This document shows, in pieces, positions 10,819 to 22,141 of a DNA stretch of 64,000 nt. Position 1 is the first letter of the stretch, and each line of letters opens with the position of its first letter. The notes beneath the pieces are model-generated. The model had not been told where the DNA came from. It made no database searches and saw only the letters and a list, made by a program, of their open reading frames with translations. This DNA comes from Rhineura floridana (Eukaryota > Chordata > Lepidosauria > Squamata > Rhineuridae). A program made the translations under genes and the position numbers. The stretch spans positions 187,428,934 to 187,492,933 of the forward strand of contig NC_084484.1 in assembly GCF_030035675.1 (NCBI RefSeq), read 5' to 3'.

Positions 10819-11479
10819 TGTGATGTTCCTATATTAATGTATATATGGTAAGTGTTGGTTGTTTAGAAGATACATGGTAAGTAGAGTGAAAGAGGGGGAG
10901 TGAATGGGCAGTAGAATGCGAGATGATTGGCTGAGTGTTTAAAATGGCTGAATGTATAAAAGGAAGAGTGAGAGTGGAATCTGGGGGAGAAGAGAACTGA
11001 GTGGGTTGCTTGGTGGGGTTTAGAGAGTTGTTTGTCAGGAGGGAGGTGGAGTTTGGATTAGTATTGAGTAAAACCATATGCATATGTGCCTTAAGATGAA
11101 ATCTTGTTAATCTTGTTAGCTTTGTTATCTTTAATAAATACTTAATTTGGTTACCCAAAGGCCTGATCCTTGGCTGGGGTTTCACAGACCAGAAGGGAGG
11201 GTAAGGTAATGACCAGGGCTGAAGGGGAACTGTAACAAATGGTGGCAGCGGTGAAGAGAATAACAATACCAGTATTCAGAGTCTCTGGGAATACTAGTAT
11301 TGGGACGTTACTGGTGGTTGCCTAGCAGGGGGATCTGTTGAGATCTGTGCTAGAGCGGGGAGAGAAACCATAAGAGAGAGCGGTCCGGACTGGTGGAGTC
11401 CCTGGTGGTGCCTAGTGACAGGCAGTAACCACGAGCAGGTAGGAACCTGACAGGGAGAGCCAGGGAGGGACGCCTCACA
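10819..11479 (+). repeat. 5' LTR of the Gmr1-like element
   Basis: 661 bases, TGTGATG...CTCACA. A TATA-like 'tgtataaaagg' lies at 10955-10966, and AATAAATA near 11134 could serve as a polyadenylation signal. The right border is set by the downstream copy, which ends at 21714 just before the duplicated GTGTT. A related 686-base LTR lies at 42933-43618 on the minus strand. Confidence 0.85.
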
Positions 11480-14400
11480 GGTGGTGTCAGTAGCGGTGGG
11501 ATACGAACAACAGAGAATCCAGATATGAACCAAAGAGAGTCCCAAAGACACGTGGTGACAAAGGAGACTACATCACAGGTGTTGGCTGTAGCAGTGAGAT
11601 ACGAATACTAGACAATCCCTAATAGTTGTGTGGCAAACAGAAATAACAAAACAAGATTACTTGTGAGAGTGACTGGCAAAGAGTGTGTGGCAAAGAGTGA
11701 GTGAACTCAAACACCATGGCTGAATACATAAAAATGAAAAGAGAGGAGCTGGTGGAGAAGTGCATAACATTCAATTTACCTCACGAGGGTAAAGGGGTAG
11801 ATGAATTGAGGGTAGCACTTATAGGATTTGCTACTGCCCAGCAAAAACAACCAGTCAGGGAAGAGACCCCAGAAGGATATTTAAGCAATCCCGCTTATAT
11901 AGAGTACTTGAGAGAGAAGTTGAAGATGGAAACTGAGAGACTGAGGATGGAAGGTGCAGAGAAGGAAAAACAGAGAGAGTTGGAAGCTGAGAGATTGAGG
12001 ATGGAGGCTGAGGAAAAAGACAAACAGAGGGAGTTGGAAACTGAGAGATTGAGGATGGAAACTGAGAGAATGAGAGTGGATGCGGAGATACAAGGGGAAA
12101 GATTAAAATTGGAAAGAGAGAAGTTTCATTCTGATGAAACAAGAAAGGACAGAGATGGAGCAAAAATAAAAATTACTCCAAAGGACTTTGCTGTCTATGA
12201 GCCTGGTCAAGATCCTCAAATTTACCTCAGCACCTTTGAAAAAGCAGCTCAGTTGTGGGGGCTACCTGAAGATAAATACATGCAGTATTTATCAAACCTG
12301 ATTAAAGGGGAATTGGCTGAGGTATACCAATATTTCCCCTCAGACAGGCCCATCACCTATGCTGAATTCAAAGAAGCAGTGTTTAAAAGATTCAGACTGG
12401 GGCCTGATTATTTTAGAAAGCTTTTCAGAAACTGCCAGATACAGACAGGGAGGTCTTTCGTGGAGCTGGGGGCAAAACTGATGGACATATTTGGGAAATG
12501 GCTGACAAGTGCAAAAGCTCAGTCTGTGGAGGAGGTGAAAAACCTCATGATATTGGATCAATTATACCATCAGTTACCACCAGAAATAAGGCTCCTGGTC
12601 AAAGACCATTCCCCTACATCGGTGCAGGAGGCTGCAGAGATGGCGGATCACTTCGCCTCCAACAGAACTGGCTGGGTGGGGAAAACATCAAGAGATTTTA
12701 AACCCAGACCATATAATGCTGGCAGAAGGGATGTGGTACCACAGCGAGTGAGTCCTCCAGTAAAATCTGAAGGGCACAGGACACCCCAGAGTGGATCTGT
12801 GTACCCTAAAAGTGAGGAGAAATTATGCTACAAATGTGGTAGACCGGGGCACCTACGTTTTCAATGTGAGGTTGCCAACCCCATTAGTAATCCTGCTCAG
12901 ACAAGGACAGTGAAAACAGAGCCCAAGGCTTTAGAAACAGCAAAAAAGGTTCAGTTCTGCCAGATAAACTGGACAGAAGTAACAGACCTTGATTCAAGTC
13001 TGAGAGAGGAAGTGAGTGTACAAGGGGCAAATTATTGGGCATTGCTTGATACTGGTGCCGCTCAGACATTACTGAGGCCAGATTTAATAAAATCTGAGGT
13101 AATATTACCTCAGGAAACTGTGACTATCCAAGGAGTGAGGGGTCAACCAGAAAGTTTGCCTGTGGCCCTGGTGGATATGACTTGGAGAGGCCGAGAGGGC
13201 CGATATAAAGTAGGCATTAATGCCCAGCAACAAGAACCAGTAATACTGGGAAGGGATGTAATGGGCGCCCAAGGAAAGATCTATGTAGTGACCAGACAGC
13301 AAATTGGCAGAGAAAAAGAAGCCATATTAAGGGGGGCTGAAACAAACAGGGTGGAATCTGTTAACCAGCCTCAGGTCACCATAGCAACCACTAGCAGGCC
13401 TGCTGAAGGAGACAAACTGTATCAAGTGGTCTCTGATAATGATGAGGCAGATCAATTCAGGGAAGAGCTGCAAAAAGATATAAGTTTGAAGCAGATAAAG
13501 GAACAAGCTCTGACCCAACAGATTCCTTTCACTGACAAACTGAGGAATCAAGTTGTGTGTGAGAATGGGATTTTATATAGACTGTGGATGCCTGCTGAGA
13601 GAAAGGATGAATGTGAACCAGTGAAGCAATTAATAGTACCTAGCAAATACAGAACCAGATTGCTAGAGGTAGCCCACGATGTCCCATGTGCAGGACATCT
13701 GGGAATAAAAAAGACCAAGAGGAGATTGGCTGCACACTATTATTGGCCAAACATCTCCAAAGATGTAAAACAACATTGTCTATCTTGTGGAATATGCCAA
13801 AAGGTGGGAAAAAGTGGAGTAAAGACTAAGGCACCCTTAAAGCCCCTTCCTATAATTGGACAACCCTTTTATAGAGTGGGAATAGATTTGGTGGGCCCTT
13901 TTTCCAAACCCACAAGGCATGGCAAGAAATATCTATTGGTGGTGGTGGATTTTGCCACCAGGTACCCAGACGCAGAAGCACTAAGATCCGTGGAAGCCCC
14001 TGTAGTGGCAGAGGCTTTATTAAAAATCTTTATGAGGCTGGGTTTCCCTCATGAAGTGCTGACGGATCAAGGCAGTGTATTCATGGGAGAAGTGATGCAA
14101 TGTATGTGGAAATGTTGTGGTCTAAAACATCTAAAGACCACTACTTACCATCCCGCCACTAATGGGTTAACAGAGAGATTCAATGGCGTTTTGAAGGGCA
14201 TGATCAGAAGCTATGTTCAAGATCACCCACAAGACTGGGATGAACGTTTGGGATGCTTCTTATTTGCATACAGAGAAGTCCCTCAGGAGTCAACAGGCTT
14301 CTCACCCTTTGAACTCATGTTCACTAGAAAAGTGAGGGGACCTTTGGAACTATTAAAAAATTCATGGGAAGGAACCCTGGGAGAGTACAAAACATCTGTA

Positions 14401-16334
14401 GTAGATTTTGTATTGGAATTCCGCAATAAATTAACATCAATGATGGAGGTGGTGGAAAAGAATTTGAGTCAAGCACAGGAGAAGCAACGTTACTGGTATG
14501 ACAGAACAGCCAGGGAACGTGTGTATGATGTGGGAGATATGGTTATGGCGTTCATACCCAGGAAACATGACAAATTACAGGCTAACTGGGAAGGACCATA
14601 TACCATCAGAGAAAGGCTTGACACAGTGACGTATGTAATTACCACAGACCAATTAAACAAAAGCAAAGTGGTTCATGTAAATATGTTGAAGCCTTACCAT
14701 ACCAGGGATGCACAGGTGTTGCAAGTTACCTTATTCCCTGAGGGAAGTGGGCCTGAACTTCCAGATTTGGTACAGGAAAGCAAAGACAAAGGAGGGGTAG
14801 ATCAAGTGGAATGGTCAGAGGAGGTGAAGGAGGAAGTAAAAGAGGAGATTCTGAGAGTTTTGAAAACCTATAGGAATCTCTTTAGCAACAAACCTGGCCA
14901 AACCAGTATAGTTATACATTCCATTGATACTGGAGATCATGCCCCAATCAGATCTGTTCCGTACCGTGTGAATGGGAAAGTTTTGAATGAGATCAAAAAG
15001 GAGGTGGAAGATATGCTGGAATTAGGAGTGATCAGGGAATCCATCAGTCCCTGGGCCTCAAGTATTGTCCTGGTTCCGAAAAAAGATGGAACGACAAGGT
15101 TTTGCATTGATTATCGGCTAATCAATAAAATCACGGTCCCAGATGCGTATCCTATGCCTAGGGTAGACGCAATGTTAGAGTTATTGGGGGCAGCAACCAT
15201 TATCTCTTCACTAGATCTCTGTAAAGGATTTTGGCAAATGGAACTAGACGAGCAATCCAGAGCCAAAACTGCCTTCAGTACACCAGATGGGTTATATGAG
15301 TTTGTGACCTTACCCATGGGACTAAGGAACTCACCAAGTTCATTTCAGAGGCTAATCAATACTGTGTTGCGAGGCATGTCAGATTTTGCAGTGGCCTATA
15401 TCGATGACGTGGCCATTTTTAGCAAGTCGGTGCCTGAGCATGTCCAACACCTGACAACAGTATTGGAGGCCTTAAGAAAAGCAGGCCTCACAATAAAAGC
15501 TAAGAAATGCCAGTTTGGACTAAAGGAAGTAATCTATTTAGGACATAAGGTGGGGAGTGGGAAAATCACCCCCTTATGGAGCAAGGTGGAGGCAATACAA
15601 GCGTGGCCGATCCCCTTAACCAAAAAAACAAGTAAGGGCATTTCTGGGTGTGGCTGGATTTTATAGGAAGTTTGTGAGAAATTTTGGGGAAATAGCAACC
15701 CCCTTGCATGAATTAACAAAGAAGAAGTGTTCTGAGCGTGTGGTATGGACGGATGAATGTCAGAAGGCTTTTGATCTACTGAAGCAAGCCTTGTGCCAAG
15801 GACCCATATTAATAGCACCAGACTATGAGAAACCATTCATCGTGGCTACAGATTCATCGGACCTGGCGCTGGGAGTCGTCTTGCTGCAGGAGAGAGAAGG
15901 CACCAGACATCCAGTGGCGTACCTGAGTCGCAAGCTGACGCCGAGGGAGAAAAACTATTCGTCGGTCCAGAAGGAGTGCCTAGCGGTCGTGTGGGGACTG
16001 AACAAGTTGCGCCCATACGTGTGGGGACGAAGATTCACAGTGACTACGGATCATCGGGCCTTGTTATGGTTGCAGACTATCAAAAACCATAACACTATGC
16101 TGCAGAGGTGGTCCTGGGCCCTACAGGACTATCAAGTGGACTTCCAGTTCATAAAAGGCAAGGACAATGTACTGGCCGATGGACTTTCCAGGCAAGTGGC
16201 TGGGACTGCAGTGACGTGACCAGACTGAGGAACAAAGAAAGACATTTTCCCCATAGAGACTTTTATTTGTTAACGCGACATATAAATCCTGGAACAGGAA
16301 TAATACTCTGCTGTTGTTTAAGGGGGGGGGGAAA

Positions 16335-16466
16335 TGTGATGTTCCTATATTAATGTATATATGGTAAGTGTTGGTTGTTTAGAAGATACATGGTAAGTGG
16401 AGTGAAAGAGGGGGAGTGAATGGGCAGTAGAATGCGAGATGATTGGCTGAGTGTTTAAAATGGCTA
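16335..16466 (+). repeat. 3' LTR of the Gmr1-like element, first piece
   Basis: Matches the beginning of the 5' LTR with a single difference by eye, then gives way to an A-rich stretch and the 5' end of an L2-clade LINE. Confidence 0.9.
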
Positions 16467-16822
16467 AAACAAACAAACAAAAAAACAAACAAAAAACAAT
16501 ATGGCTGCGGTGTAGAGAGAGTGTTTTTGTCTCTCCCAGAGTTTGTAATGCCTAGAGTCGAGAAGAGCCCGGTGAGGATCCTATTTCTTTATTTTTCCTC
16601 TGAGTAATTTCAATCACGGCTGAGTAACAATCACGGCTAGGAGAGCCTTCACTCGCTTTACCTCTTTCCCGTTCCCCCCCCCCACCAGGACTAACGAAAC
16701 TGCTGTGTGTGCTGCGTGTGCTGTGTGTGCACTAAGCCACGAACTGACAGTGAAGCTTTAGTGCTTCTTACGGGTTTACGACGTTTTATTGCTCAGCTAT
16801 TTTATTACTCAGCTACTCAAAG

Positions 16823-18469
16823 ATGGTCCTTACGAGAAAAATGCGTAAAGACGAGGAAGACTTAAAGGAGAACGAACATAAGATTGAACTTACAGAGAAA
16901 CCTTCACAGTTAACTGAGCAGACGTCTAAACAATACCCACATCCTAAGACTTTAAAACAACTTAATATTACCCAATTTTGCACTCGAAAACCTACTACAT
17001 CAGAATCTCTACATGCCTCACCTTTACAATACACCACCCCAAAGTTAAAAGGCTTAAAGGATCCATCATCTCCAACCAACCCTGAGCGAATACGATCGAA
17101 ATACCAACCAAAGTCTCTCACTCATGAGATCCTGGATTGGCCTCTGGGCTCTAAGGTGTTGCACCAGCTGAAGAGTTCCCCGTCACCAACCGCTTTGAAC
17201 TTAGCGACCGAATTGGCTCAAGCTGAGGCGCTCTTGCCCAGAAAAACAGAATCAGTATCTACCAACTGTGTTACTTTAAAGGAGATGCTCCCAGCTGAAA
17301 CGACAATGGAAGCATCTCTTGAAGACTCAAATTCTTTTACTGCTCCAACTTTTCCTGATATGCCTCCCACTGTCCCCGAAATCTCTTTTTTATTTCTACA
17401 ATTATCTTTACTTTCAGATCAAATAGGGGCTATAAAGAACTTTATTTTGGAGACAAATAATCTATTACGAACTTTAACTAAGGAATTTCTGAAATACCCC
17501 CCTCTGGCTGACTCTGATACTACTGCTACAAAATCTTCCTTCGGAGCTACTTCGACTACCTTAAAGGAACAACTGCCCCGGAAGCAAAATGTAAAGAAAA
17601 AACATTCTAAGAATGTGCAAAAGGTAGTTAAACCAAAAAATATAAAAAACACGAAGCTCCCGAGATATAAAAAAATGAACTTTCATCGACTCTTCAAATT
17701 ATTAGATGAATTACTTACTATAGAACGAGCCAGAGGAAATTCAACCAGAGGAAACTCAAATCGAACCTGTTCAACTCAAGAAAAAAACACAGATGTACTG
17801 ACATCTCAGGTTTCTGACCAGCAGACCGTCTTTATGACTCCAACCTCCGATTCTGAGGTTTCTTTGCCATTAGATTGTCCACCAGCTTGTTCTTTTGTTA
17901 GTAAAAAGTCAGAGGTCCATACAAATTGGAAATTACAACTTAGTACCAATACTTTAATTCTATCGCAAGTACCTTACCACCATTCAACATATCATCATGA
18001 CAATCACAAATTTTTCAACATCAAGAGACATATTCAACATCTTTTGCAGACTCTAAACTTAAACTGGTTTAGGTTCAGTGATTTAACAAAGGCTGAAATG
18101 CTGTCAAACACAGGATGTGGCATGTCTGTTCTTCTTACTTTCAAAACTAGTGATGTAGTAACCACACTTCTAAAGAATAAACACCGTTTTAGTGATTTAG
18201 GCATAGGGCTTCATAGACATTTCATCAACACAACCGGTCCTTACTCCTTAATCCCAGAGTACACAGCTCTTAATCGGAATCTTATTCAGTCAACCCTATC
18301 CTTGGCTAAACCTAACCTTTTGACCATGGTCCATGAACATAATTCCTCAAGCTCAGACACTCAGACTACTTATTTAACACCTCAATTACAACATGCTGCT
18401 GCTGGGAAGACTCTTGTACAGAACAAGCAACCCTCTGCTCACTTGGAGCCAGATGCTAATGATAAATGA
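16823..18469 (+). CDS. L2-clade LINE ORF1 protein (548 aa, open)
   Basis: An uninterrupted frame from ATG 16823, about 160 bases ahead of ORF2. The N-terminal half is low in structure and rich in Lys, Thr, Ser and Pro. A basic cluster near residues 250-290 (KKKHSKNVQKVVKPKN) could bind nucleic acid. The C-terminal third, from about residue 370, looks globular, with alternating beta and alpha character ('LSTNTLILSQVP', 'GCGMSVLLTFKTSDVVTTLL') that could be an RRM-like fold; that is inference. LINE ORF1 proteins generally coat the element RNA. There is no zinc knuckle and no esterase motif, unlike the CR1 ORF1 at 51 kb. It remains open although the downstream ORF2 is broken. Confidence 0.7.
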   Translation: MVLTRKMRKDEEDLKENEHKIELTEKPSQLTEQTSKQYPHPKTLKQLNITQFCTRKPTTSESLHASPLQYTTPKLKGLKDPSSPTNPERIRSKYQPKSLTHEILDWPLGSKVLHQLKSSPSPTALNLATELAQAEALLPRKTESVSTNCVTLKEMLPAETTMEASLEDSNSFTAPTFPDMPPTVPEISFLFLQLSLLSDQIGAIKNFILETNNLLRTLTKEFLKYPPLADSDTTATKSSFGATSTTLKEQLPRKQNVKKKHSKNVQKVVKPKNIKNTKLPRYKKMNFHRLFKLLDELLTIERARGNSTRGNSNRTCSTQEKNTDVLTSQVSDQQTVFMTPTSDSEVSLPLDCPPACSFVSKKSEVHTNWKLQLSTNTLILSQVPYHHSTYHHDNHKFFNIKRHIQHLLQTLNLNWFRFSDLTKAEMLSNTGCGMSVLLTFKTSDVVTTLLKNKHRFSDLGIGLHRHFINTTGPYSLIPEYTALNRNLIQSTLSLAKPNLLTMVHEHNSSSSDTQTTYLTPQLQHAAAGKTLVQNKQPSAHLEPDANDK

Positions 18470-18625
18470 CATACTATTATGCCACAACCACCCCCCGTGA
18501 TTGTGGAAAAGGCATGTTTGGAACATTCTCATCTTACACATCCAACTACTAGATTAGCATCATCCCAAGAACACCTTCCATGTTGAACTACCGAGCAGCA
18601 GTGTTCCATAACCGATAGTAATAGA

Positions 18626-21570
18626 ATGATCAAACCCATACTAACAGTATTAGGAAAGGGGAGATATAGCAAGTTAACTTGTTGCAGTCATCGTAAGAGC
18701 TTTCATCCATCTTATGACATTATAACACCTATCCGTATTCCTCGAAGCATAGATCAACCCACCCCGGAAAAACAAATATCCACCGATCATTCAGTTTTAT
18801 TCTTCAATGCAAGATCAGTGAATAACAAAACGGCAATCATTTATGATCTGATTAAAGATGAACAGGCTGATTTTGCATGTATAACTGAAACATGGCTGGA
18901 AGAACCAGGGGGAGTGAATCTTAACAGTCTCTGCCCCCCAGGTTACTCAGCTTTCCATCAACCCAGACTTGTTAATCGAGGAGGGGGTGTAGCAATTATT
19001 TATCGTGAATCACTTCCTTTTTCTAGACTATCGTGTCAACAGTACTCTAGCTTTGAATCCCTGTGCCTTAAGCTTAATTCACAAGACCCTATTGTTATTT
19101 TGTTAATTTACTGCCCCCGCAATATTTTAAATCAATCCTTATCAGAGCTATTTGACCTAATCTCAGGATTATGGCTAGAATCCCAAAAACTGTTAGTATT
19201 AGGAGATTTAGGGCCTTTTCTGTAGTGGCCCCCGAACTGTGGAACAGCCTCCCCGAAGAAGTACGCCTGGCGCCTACGCTTCTATCTTTTCAGCACCAGG
19301 TTAAGACCTGGCTATGCTCCCAGGCATTTTAAGTGTTTATGTTATAATTTAATTTTTTTATTTTTTATTTTTTTCTTTAGTTGCTGCTTGTGTTTATTGT
19401 TTGTTGTCTGATTTTATTGTTGATATTTTGTATTTTAACCTTTTTGTACACCGCCCAGAGAGTCACTCGCTATGGGCGGTCTATAAATGAAACAAATAAA
19501 TAAATAAAAAATTTTAATATTCACATGGAATCCCCCTCTATTAAGTTGGTACAAGAGTTCTTGACCATGATGTCCACCTTAGGACTTCAACAATTAGTAG
19601 GAGTTCCAACTCATATGGCGGGCCACACTCTCGACCTTATTTTTCAATCAGATCCAGATGCTAAGAATTTTCAAATTGATAATGTGGCTACTTCGCTATT
19701 ATTATGGTCGGATCATTATTTGATCCAATTTAAATTATTAATTCCGTCCTTCTGTACTGAGACTAATATTTCCTCTAGATTATATCGTCCAAAAAGATTA
19801 CTAGACCCAGATATATTCGCATCTAGGCTACAAGAGTATGCTGACCCCCATATGGGAGAGTCAATCGAAATTTTGACCAACTCTTGGAATAATAGGATGA
19901 CCGAAATAGTGGATGAAATGGCCCCTCTCTGCCCACTGAAAATGGTGAGATCGAAATTAGCTCCATGGTTCTCAAAAGACCTATTAAAAATGAAACGTTC
20001 CTACCGGCGTCTAGAACGGCGCTGGAAAAAGTCAACTAGCTCATTTGATAAGATTCAAGCCAACAATGAGAATGGCAGCCCGAAAATCTTTTTATTCGAC
20101 CTCTATTGCCTCATCGAGTAATCATCCAAAAGAACTGTTCCGAATAGTGAATAATCTCCTTCAAACACCACAAACAAACTCTCATTTAATCTGCTCTCAA
20201 GCCCGCTGCCAAGAATTTGCCTCATTTTTTGAAACTAAGGTGGATCAGATTCGTTTTAATATAGATCATACTGAAATGGCAGAGGAAAAGAACATCAGAT
20301 CAGAAAATGACTACCCTGCACTTTTTGCCACCTTTCAATTAATCTTTCCAGATGACATTCCTCGATTTCTAAATGGAATGAATCCAACAACCTGTTTACT
20401 TGATCCATGTCCTTCCTGGTTGATAAAAACATCAAATTTGAAATTAGCAAGCTGGATTAGTACAATCGTAAATTCTTCTCTTCAACAAGGCCACTTACCG
20501 GAATGCCTAAAAGAAGCAATGGTTACACCTTTACTAAAAAAACCCTCTCTCGACCCTAAAATATTAAATAATTATCGACCGGTATCTAATCTACCTTTTC
20601 TGAGTAAAATCATTGAGAGAGTGGTAGCCTCACAGCTTCAAAAGTTTATAGACACCTCCGACTGTTATGACCTCTTCCAATCTGGGTTCAGACCGAATCA
20701 TGGGACTGAAACGGCTCTAGTCGCATTAGTCGACGATCTTCGACTAGAACATGACAAAGGCAATCTGTTCCTTCTAGTTTTATTGGATTTATCTGCCGCA
20801 TTCGACACAACTGATCACAGCATTCTGTTAGACCGTCTCTTTAAAATGGGTCTCAGAGGTACAGTACTAAAATGGCTTCGCTCCTTTTTGGAAAAAAGGC
20901 TTCAGAGAGTTGCCCTCGGGGACCATTGCTCTAAACCCTGGCCATTGAAATATGGCGTTCCACAGGGCTCTGTTTTATCCCCGATGTTATTTAATATTTA
21001 TGTAAGCCCTTTAGGAAAAATCATTCGAAAATTTGGGATTCATTATCACCAATATGCCGATGATACACAACTGTATTGTTCCTTTCCACCGAACACTGTA
21101 GAGACTGTCAACTGCCTTAATCAATGTCTCCTAGCAGTGCAAAGTTGGATGAATAAAAACAAATTGAAACTAAACCCAGAAAAAACAGAGGTCATTCTCA
21201 TTGGCAAAAATCTCCCCCAAGGAACTGGACATCTGCCTTCACTTGACGGAGTTTTTCTCCCTTTAAAATCTCAAGTCCGTAGTTTAGGTATAATCTTGGA
21301 CTCAGCCCTAACCTTTGAACCCCAGGTTGCAGCCGTGTCTAGAGCCACATTTGCAAAACTAAAACTGGTCCGTCAACTCCGCCCATTTTTAGGAACATCA
21401 GAATTAATGAAAGTAACTCAGGCCTTAATAACCTCTCGACTGGACTATTGTAATTCTTTATATGTTGGCCTTTCTGCTAGAGCACTTCGACCGCTCAAGC
21501 AGGTACAAAGAGCGGCCGCGAGGATGATCACTAAAACTGGTCCTCGGGTTCATACTTCACCTCTTCTTTA
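18626..21570 (+). pseudogene. L2-clade LINE ORF2 (endonuclease-reverse transcriptase), disrupted
   Basis: The N-terminal part shows an apurinic-type endonuclease: 'VLFFNARSVNNK', 'FACITETWLEE' (catalytic Glu), 'GGGVAIIYRE' and 'LVLGDL', where an L2 tail fragment (19211-19510) interrupts. The domain continues from 19515 ('FNIHMES', then 'HTLDLIF' and 'WSDHYLIQF'). The reverse transcriptase spans about 20510-21300: 'LLDPCPSWLIKTS' linker, 'NNYRPVSNLPFLSKIIERVV', 'FQSGFRPNHGTETALVAL', 'LLDLSAAFDTTDHSILLDRL', 'YGVPQGSVLSPMLFNIYV', YADD near 21053-21064 and 'KLKLNPEKTEVILIG'. A frameshift lies near 20050-20080. The protein would end prematurely because sequence beyond 21570 is gone. It is not functional. 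Confidence 0.88.
19211..19510 (+). mobile_element. L2 LINE 3' end fragment inside L2-clade ORF2
   Basis: A 300-base 5'-truncated L2: the C-terminal coding end ('GPFSVVAPELWNSLPEEVRL'-type, here starting 'gggccttttctgtagtggc'), 3' untranslated sequence ('gtacaccgcccagagagtca') and an (AAAT)n tail. The host frame reads 'aggagattta' before it and 'attttaatattcac' after it, giving a short ATTT(T)A duplication. It belongs to the GC-richer L2 lineage of 28.6 kb, so it dates activity of that lineage after the host LINE. Confidence 0.9.
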
Positions 21571-21714
21571 CCTGTTGAGATCTGTGCTAGAGCAGGGAGA
21601 GAAACCATAAGAGAGAGCGGTCCGGACTGGTGGAGTCCCTGGTGGTGCCTAGAGACAGGCAGTAGCCACGAGCAGGTAGGAACCTGACAGGGAGAGCCAG
21701 GGAAGGGCGTCACA
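21571..21714 (+). repeat. 3' LTR of the Gmr1-like element, last piece
   Basis: Matches the end of the 5' LTR (11332-11479) with about half a dozen differences. It is followed directly by the duplicated GTGTT and the left arm of the host inverted-repeat element. Confidence 0.88.
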
Positions 21715-21913
21715 GTGTTCTCGTACAATAGTACAGAAATGCCCCCAAAATATTTGTAGACAACTCAATGCCCATACATAATGAAGAATGAAATATATAA
21801 TATGGTCAAAACAATATCAATATAAACATAAAGGGCAACTTTTAACAATGGCCAATGTACATAAGTCAATGCCCATGAAATGCAAAATGTGTAACAAAGC
21901 CAAACACAGTGTA

Positions 21914-22141
21914 CAGTAGGGCCCCACTCATACAGCGGGTTATGTTCTGGACCCCCGCTGTAAAGCGAAAACCGCCGTAAAGCAGAACGCATTGACTAAC
22001 ATCGACCAAAATGGCGCCCAACGGCCAAAAAATGCCATAAAAGCAGAACAAGCGCCAGAGGAGCGGGGCCTTTCTGCAATTGACAACCGCTGTATTAGCG
22101 GAACGCTGTAAAGAGAAGCGCTGTAAAACGGGGCCCTACTG
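21914..22141. mobile_element. Tigger-like (Tc1/mariner superfamily) hairpin MITE
   Basis: Ends CAGTAGGGCCCC and GGGGCCCTACTG, flanked by TA on both sides (21912-21913 and 22142-22143). Subterminal 'ggttatgttctggacccccg' resembles the pogo/Tigger group. It is 228 bases long with no coding capacity. It is inserted in the inverted-repeat Penelope-like unit. Confidence 0.82.

Larger units (their letters stand above)
16467..21570 (+). mobile_element. L2-clade LINE with two ORFs, inserted in the 3' LTR of the Gmr1-like element
   Basis: A long LINE: an (AAAC)n-rich junction (16467-16497), a 5' leader of about 325 bases, ORF1 (16823-18469), a spacer, then ORF2 with endonuclease and reverse transcriptase (from 18626). 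It stops inside the ORF2 C-terminus at about 21570, at 'SPLLYLL', directly against LTR sequence. The last 100 or so ORF2 residues, the 3' untranslated region and the TAAA tail are therefore absent. ORF2 carries an L2 3' fragment insertion (19211-19510) and a frameshift near 20050-20080. The codon use is AT-rich, unlike the GC-richer L2 copy at 28.6 kb, so it is a separate L2 lineage. Confidence 0.88.
10819..21714 (+). mobile_element. Gmr1-like Ty3/gypsy LTR element (fossil, nearly whole), split by a LINE
   Basis: An LTR element with a 661-base 5' LTR (10819-11479), an internal region at 11480-16334 and a 3' LTR in two pieces around a LINE. Flanking GTGTT lies at 10814-10818 and 21715-21719. 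The coding region (11716-16219) holds, in order: gag with a charged coiled-coil N-terminus, one zinc knuckle (about 12826-12870), protease (LLDTGA, about 13045), integrase zinc finger (about 13670-13800), integrase core (about 13860-14300), GPY/F-type module (about 14580-14700), reverse transcriptase (about 14930-15500, YIDD near 15400) and RNase H (about 15840-16190). Integrase before reverse transcriptase is the copia-like order known for Gmr1-type gypsy elements. The coding part looks almost whole, with about one break. LTR pieces differ by about 2-3% by eye, so it is young. A G-rich purine tract at 16320-16331 precedes the 3' LTR. Confidence 0.9.

Noticed and set aside
11855-12163. Open frames on the minus strand opposite the Gmr1-like gag
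   Set aside because: They are shadows of the repetitive charged coiled-coil coding on the plus strand and show no motif of their own.
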